8,293 nucleotides of DNA from Deltaproteobacteria bacterium (GCA_020853655.1 JADYYL010000408.1:1-8293), one strand, 5' to 3'. Shown: positions 1-6,325, counted from the first letter of the stretch. Notes: generated by a model from the letters alone, not told the origin. Numbers and translations: made by a program.

Positions 1-417
1 AGTGGACTTTCTGCGCTCTGTGCGAAGAAGTTCCTTCGGAACGATGGGCGGATTGTCAGCTTCGATCTCAAACACTGGACGACAGACTCGAACACGGTAC
101 TGCGAGAAGAGGATTTTGCAGACGAACGGCTCTTTCAGCTCACCGACGACCTGTCGAATCCGCTTGTTTTTCCGCTTCACCTTGACCTCTTGAGAACGGC
201 AGAGCTAATCTTCGTCGACGCGGCGAAGGACGGGGTGTCGGAGACGCGGATTCTCGAGCATCTCTCAACCATCACGTTCCATACGCCACCGATTGTCGTC
301 CTGGACGACATTCGGCTCTGGAACATGCTTCGCATCTGGCGCGACATCTCGCGGCCGAAACTCGATGTGACCTCGTTCGGACACTGGTCTGGAACGGGAC
401 TCATCGAGTGGCGATAG
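1..417 (+). CDS. Class I SAM-dependent methyltransferase, C-terminal part (5' end outside window)
   Basis: The reading frame is open from the first base to a TAG at 415-417 and gives 138 residues with no start codon needed, so the N-terminus lies outside the window. The visible protein begins SGLSA, as expected just after the glycine-rich SAM-binding loop. It continues with a beta strand ending in an acidic residue (IVSFD, Asp22 of the visible part, the usual ribose-binding position), a second strand IFVDAAKDG (about 70-78), then VVLDD (99-103) and a C-terminal FGHWSGTGL. This order and spacing fit the Methyltransf_24 / small O-methyltransferase type. Known members methylate small molecules or sugars; the substrate here cannot be told. 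It is separated from the next gene by a strong hairpin, so it probably ends a transcription unit that starts upstream. The family call is fairly safe; the exact reaction is not. Confidence 0.8.
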   Translation, partial: SGLSALCAKKFLRNDGRIVSFDLKHWTTDSNTVLREEDFADERLFQLTDDLSNPLVFPLHLDLLRTAELIFVDAAKDGVSETRILEHLSTITFHTPPIVVLDDIRLWNMLRIWRDISRPKLDVTSFGHWSGTGLIEWR

Positions 418-440
418 CCGTTCCAGACTCGCTCTTTTCT
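387..440 (+). terminator. Strong hairpin overlapping the methyltransferase stop codon, probable intrinsic terminator
   Basis: Arms at 387-397 and 418-428 are perfectly complementary over 11 bp (GTCTGGAACGG / CCGTTCCAGAC). The 20-nt loop contains the TAG stop at 415-417 and a smaller nested hairpin (ACTC-ATC-GAGT, 399-409). A T-rich stretch (CTCTTTTCT, 432-440) follows within a few bases, as in rho-independent terminators. The 5' arm is coding sequence, so a ribosome reaching the stop codon would disturb the fold. The T-tract is short, so termination is likely but not certain. Confidence 0.7.
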
Positions 441-524
441 ACACTCTCCATCTGAGTTCATTGCACTTCGCCGCTTCGCGTCCCTCTGGGTTCGCGATGC
501 GGCGGCGTGGATTCGGTTCTACCC

Positions 525-531
525 AAGGAGG
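525..531 (+). promoter_or_regulatory. Strong Shine-Dalgarno sequence that fixes the start at 539
   Basis: AAGGAGG lies 7 nt before the ATG at 539. An earlier in-frame ATG at 461 would add 26 residues rich in Arg and Gly with no ribosome binding site before it, so 539 is preferred. Confidence 0.85.
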
Positions 532-538
532 GTGTGTC

Positions 539-925
539 ATGACGGTAACGGTTGAAAGGCAAGCGCGAGCTCTCACGGTCGTCCTCTCTCTCGATTTTGG
601 CAACGTCGATCTGTATGGTCCGTTCGACGACACCGACACCATCAACAAGCCGGCGGCACAGTTCGCGAACGATGTGGAACGTGCCGTCAACATCGCGCTC
701 GGCGCTCTTGGAGTCACGAACACAGTCGCCAACATCCCTGCCGGCGATCGCGAAGTGCAGGTGTGGATCTTCGTGGACGGAACGCCGCGGATCTCCATCT
801 TCGGTCCTGTCTCGAGGGCCGAAACGGTGCGCTACACCGGCGTGAGAGCCACTGAGACAATCGCGGAGGCTGTTCGAAAGGCGATCAGCTCGACCGGCGA
901 CGACACACAGGTCGACGCCGCCTGA
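539..925 (+). CDS. Hypothetical protein, 128 residues, unknown function
   Basis: I do not recognise this protein. It starts at the ATG behind a textbook ribosome binding site and ends with TGA at 923-925. The sequence looks like a small compact cytoplasmic alpha/beta protein: beta-type segments at about 3-5 and 12-18, a helix at about 38-57 (PAAQFANDVERAVNIALGAL), strands at about 72-79 (EVQVWIFVD) and 84-88, a helix at about 104-118 (ATETIAEAVRKAISS), and a short acidic tail. There is no signal peptide, membrane helix, cysteine or metal-binding motif. It stands alone, with a terminator-like hairpin on each side, and is convergent with the kinase gene. A 199-residue open frame on the opposite strand (458-1057) lacks these signals, so the plus strand is taken as coding. 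It could be a small stress or regulatory protein, but nothing here shows that. Confidence 0.75.
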   Translation: MTVTVERQARALTVVLSLDFGNVDLYGPFDDTDTINKPAAQFANDVERAVNIALGALGVTNTVANIPAGDREVQVWIFVDGTPRISIFGPVSRAETVRYTGVRATETIAEAVRKAISSTGDDTQVDAA

Positions 926-958
926 ACTTCGCCACCACAACTTCGCCACCACAACTTC
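926..958. repeat. 14-bp tandem repeat directly after the stop codon
   Basis: The unit ACTTCGCCACCACA occurs at 926-939 and again, identical, at 940-953, followed by the first five bases of a third copy (954-958). It begins at the base after the TGA of the 128-residue gene. It may be simple slippage or duplication, or a spacer before the following hairpins. Confidence 0.85.
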
Positions 959-979
959 TCTGCCACTTGCGTTCTCGAT

Positions 980-1020
980 GGTGCGGAAACGGTGGAGCGT
1001 CAAGCCCCCGCTTCCGCACC
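980..1020 (+). terminator. 9-bp perfect hairpin, candidate terminator of the 128-residue gene
   Basis: GGTGCGGAA at 980-988 pairs perfectly with TTCCGCACC at 1012-1020 across a 23-nt loop, 54 nt after the stop codon. No T-run follows, so it is not a classical rho-independent terminator. It could protect the mRNA 3' end or act with the smaller hairpin at 1039-1056. Confidence 0.45.
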
Positions 1021-1038
1021 GCGGTACTTGTCGCACAA

Positions 1039-1062
1039 TGACGCCCCACTCCGTCACTTTTT
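1039..1062 (+). terminator. Small hairpin followed by a T-run, candidate intrinsic terminator
   Basis: TGACG at 1039-1043 pairs with CGTCA at 1052-1056 over an 8-nt loop and is followed by CTTTTT (1057-1062). The stem is short, so this is a weak candidate, but it is the only hairpin here with a T-tract in the right place for the plus-strand gene. Confidence 0.4.
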
Positions 1063-1130
1063 CACTTCAGTTTTTGAATGTTCTCTCCACGCCGCCCCAT
1101 CTCGCCTCACCACCAATCCATGTGATGATC

Positions 1131-1154
1131 AGCGCGCACGCCGCACTGCGCGCT
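1131..1154. repeat. GC-rich inverted repeat (7-bp arms)
   Basis: AGCGCGC at 1131-1137 and GCGCGCT at 1148-1154 are perfect complements with a 10-nt loop. A pyrimidine-rich stretch with a TTT follows on the plus strand. It may be a further terminator; no other role can be shown. Confidence 0.5.
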
Positions 1155-1166
1155 CTCTTTCCTTCC

Positions 1167-1207
1167 GCCAACATCGAACTGCGCAATCGTTCCGATTGAA
1201 TGTTGGC
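1167..1207. repeat. Nested inverted repeat able to form a two-part stem-loop
   Basis: Outer arms GCCAACAT (1167-1174) and ATGTTGGC (1200-1207) are perfectly complementary over 8 bp. Inside, CAATCG (1184-1189) and CGATTG (1193-1198) form a 6-bp stem with a 3-nt loop. The two stems would stack, with 9 unpaired bases on one side and one on the other. There is no T-tract on either strand, so it is either a non-canonical terminator for the minus-strand operon, a structured RNA, or a protein-binding site. Confidence 0.6.
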
Positions 1208-1357
1208 AGATCCAGGTGCGGATTCGCAGTCATGTAAAATCGCATCCCGCGAACAGAGGTCAGGATTTTCCCTATGAGGAACTGTGTGCTGAGAATTTTT
1301 CCTAATCCGGCGAGCGATCGAAAAAAGGAAAATGCAGGCGAACCGTGGCAACCCAGA

Positions 1358-3760
1358 TCAACGCGATCGAGCAGCTTCCCAATTCAGTCGGCGCGGGTCA
1401 CCCGGCACCGCGTAGGTCCCGCGAAGTTGCCGATCCGAACGGCCGCTCGTGAAACGGAGCGATGTGGTTGGGTTCTTCAAATAGAAATTATAACCGCGCG
1501 GCAACACTTCGCCTTCGATCTTATAGTCCCCCTGCCCTGCGATTGAACCCGTTCCGCGGATAACATGTCCCTCGAATTGCAGATCGAGCGTCAGTGCACC
1601 TCGGGACCCGGTCTCGTCGGGAAGCGTGACGAACCCGGAATAGCGCTCGTTCGTTGCGATGGGCGCAGACGTCGCCTCAGTGACAGGCAACGACCCGCCT
1701 CCGGAAGCAGCGGGCAATCCATTCGAGCTCGGCGCGACGGCGCCGGGGGAGACTCGCGAAACCGATCCACCCCGCGCTGAAGGCATGCCGGTCGCGGGAT
1801 CAATCTGCGGCGCGACCTCGCGCCCCTCGATCTTCATCTCCTGCACGGCCACCTGCTCCGAGCCTTGCATCAGACGGAGCCGCAACGTTCCGGGGTCGAC
1901 AGGCGCAAGTCCAGCGAGCGGACCATGGAGCCGAACCATTTTCTCCCGACCACCCTCTGCACGAACGTCGTCGATCTCGATCGTTCTCGTCACCCGCTCG
2001 CCGTTTCGCGAGAAGATCGCGGAGACGCTGAACTGTTCGCTGATGGAAGAAACCGGCATCGAAGAGATACCGCTCACTCGAGCGGTCCAAACACTTCGAT
2101 CGATCTCATCAACGTTGAGACTTTTTGCCAGATTCGTTTCGCTCGAACGCCGAATGATCAACTTCCCCCTCACGGGTTCCACAGCGCTCACAGGAGGCGT
2201 GACCGGCTGAGGCGTTGGTGCAAATGTCGGCGCCGCGGTTGGTGAGAGAGTCGGGGTAACCGTCGGATTTGGCGTTATGCTCGGAGTGCTCGCCACCTCG
2301 ACTGCCGCCGTCACCGAAGTAGGCGGAGGTGAACGGTCGACGGTATTCTCGACACGGTTGACTAATGCCGCCGCTTTCTCTGTGCTGAGTTCTCCTCCGC
2401 TGCTCCCGAGCGATGCGAGAAGCTCGTCTTCAAGTGCTCGCTTCTCCCGAGTGTCGACCTCTCGAGTAGAAGAAGGAGTACTCCGATCGGAGCGCGGGAG
2501 CGCAGGATCTGGAAACAATGTGGTTCGAAAGGCATACGCTCCCCCCCCGGCGGCAAGGAGCAACGCGGACAGCGCTATCACGGGAAGCGGCAACTTCCGC
2601 TTCGAAAACTGCGCAAGCGGCGGTGGCGGAGTGCCTCCGCCGGTCCGCCGGAGCTCGTCCGCATCGAATCGCCACTCCACCGCGTCGCGCCGATTCATCT
2701 CTCCGGCGACGAACCCAGTGTTCTGCTGGCCCACAAGATTCGAAACTGTGTCCACCGGCGAAATAGTCTTGATAGGCTCCGGCGTCGGGACAATCTGAGT
2801 CGCAAGCGCCTCTTTGGGCGCGGAGCGAAACGTCGCTGTCCGTTCCGCGGAAGCGATGACCCCGCCCAGTCCAAGATGCGGTGCGTTTTCGGAGACAATC
2901 TTCAGAAACTCGATCGCCGACCTTGGGCGCTCGGTCTTGAGCTTCGCCGCGCAGCTCTTCACCAATGCTTCGAACCACTTCGGGATCGACCCATCAGGAG
3001 TAGCAAAATCTGGCAGCGGCTCGGAAAGATGCTTAAACGCCACGGCGACCGGGGCATCGGCGACAAAAGGTCGGCGCCGCGTCGCGAGCTCAAAGGACAT
3101 GATACCTAGCGAGTAGATGTCGCACGCGCTATCGAGAGCTTCACCGCGAATCTGCTCGGGAGACATATAATCCGGAGTGCCGATCACCTGTCCCGTCTGC
3201 GTCAGGCTGGTATCGCCTCCGACGATGCGCGCCGTTCCGAAATCGGCGAGTTTCACCTCGCCGCGCATGTTCATGAGAACGTTGGCCGGCTTCAGATCTC
3301 GGTGAATAATTCCGCGCTCGTGGGCATACGCGACTCCCGTTGCGACATCGCAGATAATGCGAAGCGCTTCGTCGAACTTGAGCTGGGGAAGTGGTTCATT
3401 CGTAATCGGATCGTAAACCTTTAGCTCACAGCGATCCTTCAAGCTGTAGCCGTCAATATACTCCATCGAAATGTAGTAAATGCCGGTCTCGGTCTTCCCG
3501 ATGTCGTGGATACGAACGATATTGGGATGTGAGAGTGAGCGCGCAACGAGCACTTCGTTGAGGAAACGCTTGAAGACCTCTTCGTTCTCCGCCAGATGCG
3601 GATGGAGGAGCTTCAAAACAGCGGCTTCATTCCGGAGCTCACGATCGAGCGCCTTGAAGACCATCCCCATTCCGCCGCTGCCGATCTTCTTCACGACCTC
3701 GTATCGACCCGCGATGATCGTGCCCGGGTCGAGATTGAGCGTAAAGAGAGTGCCGGTCAT
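1358..3760 (-). CDS. Transmembrane Ser/Thr protein kinase (Hanks type) with large extracytoplasmic C-terminal region (kinase 1)
   Basis: This 800-residue protein has an N-terminal protein kinase domain at about 20-290: glycine loop GSGGMGMV (27-34), ATP-binding Lys50, helix-C Glu69, catalytic loop HRDLKPAN (153-160, base Asp155), DFG (173-175), an activation loop with several Thr/Ser, and SPE (200-202). All catalytic residues are present, so it should phosphorylate Ser/Thr in cytoplasmic proteins. A low-complexity linker leads to one membrane helix at about 391-411. Beyond it come a charged segment (433-452), a Thr/Pro-rich stalk (about 492-523), a beta-rich domain (about 531-648), a second flexible linker and a C-terminal beta-rich domain (about 706-798). 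I do not recognise the last two. Compared with kinase 2 it has about 10 extra residues between the hinge and catalytic loop, and AVLK instead of the usual VAIK. It starts 15 nt after the LysM gene stop, so the two are probably co-transcribed; its ribosome binding site is poor (AAAGAAA). Confidence 0.93.
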   Translation of the reverse strand: MTGTLFTLNLDPGTIIAGRYEVVKKIGSGGMGMVFKALDRELRNEAAVLKLLHPHLAENEEVFKRFLNEVLVARSLSHPNIVRIHDIGKTETGIYYISMEYIDGYSLKDRCELKVYDPITNEPLPQLKFDEALRIICDVATGVAYAHERGIIHRDLKPANVLMNMRGEVKLADFGTARIVGGDTSLTQTGQVIGTPDYMSPEQIRGEALDSACDIYSLGIMSFELATRRRPFVADAPVAVAFKHLSEPLPDFATPDGSIPKWFEALVKSCAAKLKTERPRSAIEFLKIVSENAPHLGLGGVIASAERTATFRSAPKEALATQIVPTPEPIKTISPVDTVSNLVGQQNTGFVAGEMNRRDAVEWRFDADELRRTGGGTPPPPLAQFSKRKLPLPVIALSALLLAAGGGAYAFRTTLFPDPALPRSDRSTPSSTREVDTREKRALEDELLASLGSSGGELSTEKAAALVNRVENTVDRSPPPTSVTAAVEVASTPSITPNPTVTPTLSPTAAPTFAPTPQPVTPPVSAVEPVRGKLIIRRSSETNLAKSLNVDEIDRSVWTARVSGISSMPVSSISEQFSVSAIFSRNGERVTRTIEIDDVRAEGGREKMVRLHGPLAGLAPVDPGTLRLRLMQGSEQVAVQEMKIEGREVAPQIDPATGMPSARGGSVSRVSPGAVAPSSNGLPAASGGGSLPVTEATSAPIATNERYSGFVTLPDETGSRGALTLDLQFEGHVIRGTGSIAGQGDYKIEGEVLPRGYNFYLKNPTTSLRFTSGRSDRQLRGTYAVPGDPRRLNWEAARSR

Positions 3761-3775
3761 TGTCGCGCCGTTTCT

Positions 3776-4378
3776 TTAATTCAACAGCTCGTCGAGCAGC
3801 TTTTCTCGCTCTGCGTCGTCGGAAGGCGGCGTTTCGATTTTGACGGCGGGGACGACAGTCGATGTCGGGACCGGAGGGAGCGCTGCCGCCTGCGGCGTCG
3901 GAGCAGGAGATTCACTCACGACAGGCGCTGGCGTCGATTCCGGAGCAACTTCGCTCTCCGTCACGACGCCCTGATCGGCCGGGGTCGCTTCAGGAGTCGG
4001 CTGGAGACCTGGATCGTTGGATGGCGCCTTCTCTTCGCCTCTGACGAAGCGACGAACGAACTCCTTCGGCATCGGTTCGCTCCGGGTCGCTAGATCTGCC
4101 GGAATTCGAACGGTCTGACCGAGGCGAAGGCGCTGCGGGTTCAGACCGGGGTTAACGTCGCGAATGTAGTTCCAATTCGACGCACGGCCAGTGTACCAAG
4201 CCGAGATCACGGCGAGCGTCTCGCCGGAGTATTGAATCACATGGTCAAGATACGCGGGGCTGGGGGCCTGAACCTCTCGCCGCATTGGACGTTGCGCAGG
4301 CTTCTTCGCACATGCCGTGAGCGTGGAGGCGGAAAGTGCTGCGACCAGAGTCAGTGAAAGAATGTTCCCTCGTTTCAT
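3776..4378 (-). CDS. LysM-domain lipoprotein, putative peptidoglycan-binding
   Basis: The product has 200 residues. The chosen ATG (4378) gives a normal lipoprotein signal peptide: MKRGN, a hydrophobic stretch, and the lipobox LTAC with the lipidated Cys23. An upstream in-frame start at 4432 would put 18 charged residues before the signal and is less likely. Residue +2 is Ala rather than Asp, which in the E. coli rule favours outer-membrane sorting. A LysM domain follows at about 45-93 (HVIQYSGETLAVISAWYTG, then NPGLNPQRLRLGQTVRIP), the fold that binds N-acetylglucosamine-containing glycans such as peptidoglycan. The rest is a Pro/Thr/Glu-rich flexible tail ending in a charged stretch, DAEREKLLDELLN. 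It sits between two kinase genes, 84 nt after kinase 2 and 15 nt before kinase 1, so a shared envelope role is likely. The LysM and lipoprotein calls are firm; the link to kinase signalling is inference. Confidence 0.9.
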   Translation of the reverse strand: MKRGNILSLTLVAALSASTLTACAKKPAQRPMRREVQAPSPAYLDHVIQYSGETLAVISAWYTGRASNWNYIRDVNPGLNPQRLRLGQTVRIPADLATRSEPMPKEFVRRFVRGEEKAPSNDPGLQPTPEATPADQGVVTESEVAPESTPAPVVSESPAPTPQAAALPPVPTSTVVPAVKIETPPSDDAEREKLLDELLN

Positions 4379-4386
4379 CGCCCGTA

Positions 4387-4393
4387 TTTCCTC
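4387..4393 (-). promoter_or_regulatory. Shine-Dalgarno sequence of the LysM lipoprotein gene
   Basis: GAGGAAA on the minus strand lies 8 nt before the ATG at 4378 and supports that start over the upstream one at 4432. Confidence 0.75.
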
Positions 4394-4462
4394 GTTTCCT
4401 GCATGTTCACTTCGTATCGCAAATGATCTCACTGAGCAGATTCCGCATCATCGGATGCTACC

Positions 4463-6325
4463 CTACCGCGCGCTGCCCTTCAGCTTCGCAATAGAGCCGA
4501 TCAGCACTTGTTTCACGATGTCGTTTGTCTCGACCTCAAGTCGCTTCTCCAGCAACTTCAGCGCCGCTCCGTTCTCGAACGAAGCTATCGTCTTCACGGC
4601 AAACCCACGAACGATGTACTCTGGATCGTCGAGAGCGCCGACAAGAGTGCGAAGCACTTCTTTATTCCGAAGTTTGTCGCCTCCCACGAAGGATCGCAGC
4701 ACCGCGACTCGAACCGGATACTCCGGATGCTTCGAGAGCGCCAAAAGCGCGGGTAGAAATCGATCAAACTCGGCCGACGTTCCGGAAGAACCGATCGCGT
4801 CGATCAGTGCTTTCTGATCCGACTTCGGGTCTGTCAGTACCGCGAGCGTTCGCGAACCCACATCGTCGGTCGTTCCCAGGATGCCTTCATTGCGTGTGTC
4901 GGACGGTGCATCGCTCACCTTCGTATCCACCACAGCCGCGCGCTGCACGACTTCGTCTGAAGAGGTGCTCAACGCTTTCGTTGTCTGAACTGTATTCGTC
5001 TGAACAGGCTTCGTCTCCGACACCGATTCTGTAACACGCGGAGTTGCTTCCGGAATCACGTCTGTCGAATCATCACTTCGAAGCGAAGCGATGGACTCCA
5101 CTTCGTCGGTCACTTCGAGTCCACCCTGCGAGGAGAGCAGCGCTGCGGAGCCCGCTCCGACGAGTGACATCGCGACGACGACACCGAGGAGCTTCGTGAA
5201 CGACATCCCCGGTCGGGGGTCCTTCGGCCGTTCGATCGTCGCAGCGGAGTCCTTGCCACCGGCAGTGACCGCGACGGAAGCCGTCTTTGGAGCGACGGTC
5301 TCCTTTGCGGGCGGTGCCACCGGAGCTTTCGCTTCAACCGGTGGCACAGGGGGAGCGGGCGGCGGTGTCGTAACAGGGATAGGAGTCGACATCTGCGTGC
5401 GAACAGCGGCTCCGCCGTCATCACCGCGAGGCCATTTCATCCCATCGAAAAATCCAGAGACGCCAAGCGATCCGACGGGAACACTCAGCGCCTTCCCCAT
5501 CGCGTTCACGAATTCCGCGCAGGTCGGGTACCGATCGATCCGTACTTTTGAAAGTCCGCGTTGCATGACGGGTTCGAGCGACGGAGGAAAATATCCTACG
5601 CCGCAATCGACGAAAGTCAGCGGTGCGTTGTGAATGATGTTGCTCACAACCGTCGTGAAGTCGGTGCCTGGGAATGGCCGGACGCCCGTCAACAGCTCGA
5701 ATGCGACGACGGCAAACGCGAAACGATCGGTGCCCCCATCGAGCGTCTCTCCACGGATCTGTTCAGGTGCCATATAGCTCGGCGTTCCGACGACCATACC
5801 CGCAGGAGTCAACGACGTGTCCGCGAGCTTCGCCACCCCAAAATCGAGAAGATATGGATGAAAGTTTTTGTCGAGCAACACATTGCTCGGTTTGATATCG
5901 CGATGAATCACGCCCTGCTCATGGGCATAATCGATCGCGCTGGCGACCTGACCCAAGTAGTGAAGAGCCTCGCATGGATCGACGGGCGCCCGCTGCTTGA
6001 TCAGCTCCTCGAAGCTCAACCCATCGATATAGTCCATGACGATATACGGCGAGCCGTGCTCAGTTCGGCCAGCTTCGAATACCGTGATGATATTCGGATG
6101 GCGAAGCTTCCCAGCCGAGCGAGACTCCTGCCGGAACCTCTGCATCGCTTCGCTGTTCGAGTCGTCGCCGAGAAAAATGTTGCGCAGCGTCTTGATGGCT
6201 ACGACACGCCCGATCTCCGGGTCCCGCGCACGGTAAACCACACCCATCGAGCCGCTTCCAAGAGTGGTCTCAATCTCGTACTTCCCGATGGACGCGGGGC
6301 TATTCGAAGTTTCTGTGACACCCAT
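4463..6325 (-). CDS. Transmembrane Ser/Thr protein kinase (Hanks type) with C-terminal HEAT-like repeats (kinase 2)
   Basis: This 620-residue protein has a kinase domain at about 16-280: GSGSMGVV (23-30), VAIK with Lys45, helix-C Glu67, HRDIKPSN (141-148, Asp143), DFG (161-163), an activation loop with Thr170, Ser171 and Thr173, and APE (186-188). It should be catalytically active. A Pro/Ala-rich linker (about 313-346) leads to one membrane helix (about 379-397), a Ser/Thr/Asp-rich stalk, and about 120 C-terminal residues (494-615) with HEAT/PBS-lyase-like helical repeats (for example PEYPVRVAVLRSF and DPEYIVRGFAVKTIASF). The predicted topology puts those repeats outside the cytoplasm, which is uncommon. 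Residues 199-205 read TDRFAFA where most kinases have SDxxSLG. The ATG at 6325 is the only start codon after an in-frame TGA at 6368-6370, although no clear Shine-Dalgarno sequence precedes it. It is the first gene of the kinase cluster and a paralogue of kinase 1. Confidence 0.92.
   Translation of the reverse strand: MGVTETSNSPASIGKYEIETTLGSGSMGVVYRARDPEIGRVVAIKTLRNIFLGDDSNSEAMQRFRQESRSAGKLRHPNIITVFEAGRTEHGSPYIVMDYIDGLSFEELIKQRAPVDPCEALHYLGQVASAIDYAHEQGVIHRDIKPSNVLLDKNFHPYLLDFGVAKLADTSLTPAGMVVGTPSYMAPEQIRGETLDGGTDRFAFAVVAFELLTGVRPFPGTDFTTVVSNIIHNAPLTFVDCGVGYFPPSLEPVMQRGLSKVRIDRYPTCAEFVNAMGKALSVPVGSLGVSGFFDGMKWPRGDDGGAAVRTQMSTPIPVTTPPPAPPVPPVEAKAPVAPPAKETVAPKTASVAVTAGGKDSAATIERPKDPRPGMSFTKLLGVVVAMSLVGAGSAALLSSQGGLEVTDEVESIASLRSDDSTDVIPEATPRVTESVSETKPVQTNTVQTTKALSTSSDEVVQRAAVVDTKVSDAPSDTRNEGILGTTDDVGSRTLAVLTDPKSDQKALIDAIGSSGTSAEFDRFLPALLALSKHPEYPVRVAVLRSFVGGDKLRNKEVLRTLVGALDDPEYIVRGFAVKTIASFENGAALKLLEKRLEVETNDIVKQVLIGSIAKLKGSAR

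Larger units (their letters stand above)
926..1357. other. Convergent intergenic region rich in inverted repeats
   Basis: These 432 bases lie between the ends of two convergent genes (925 on plus, 1358 on minus). No convincing coding frame, tRNA or known RNA is visible. Besides the tandem repeat there are perfect inverted repeats at 980-1020, 1039-1056, 1131-1154 and 1167-1207. A weaker A/T-type one has arms at 1297-1303 and 1326-1332, just beyond the kinase stop on the minus strand. A region receiving transcription from both sides is expected to contain terminators; four or five hairpins is more than that needs. Confidence 0.75.

Noticed and set aside
458..1057. 199-residue open frame on the minus strand opposite the 128-residue gene
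   Set aside because: Arg-rich composition, no ribosome binding site, and it crosses the tandem repeat and hairpins; the plus-strand gene has a strong Shine-Dalgarno sequence and protein-like composition.
1297..1332. A/T-type inverted repeat just after the kinase 1 stop as a minus-strand terminator
   Set aside because: The 7-bp arms are mostly A/T and the T-run lies in the loop rather than after the stem, so it is mentioned only as part of the intergenic region.
1659..2798. Open frames of 183 and 173 residues on the plus strand (1659-2210 and 2277-2798)
   Set aside because: Both are antisense to kinase 1, with Ser/Arg/Pro-rich low-complexity products that mirror the kinase stalk codons.
4445..4458. 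Small inverted repeat GCATC-ATCG-GATGC between kinase 2 and the LysM gene
   Set aside because: A 5-bp stem with a 4-nt loop and no T-run is common by chance; too weak to call a terminator or attenuator.
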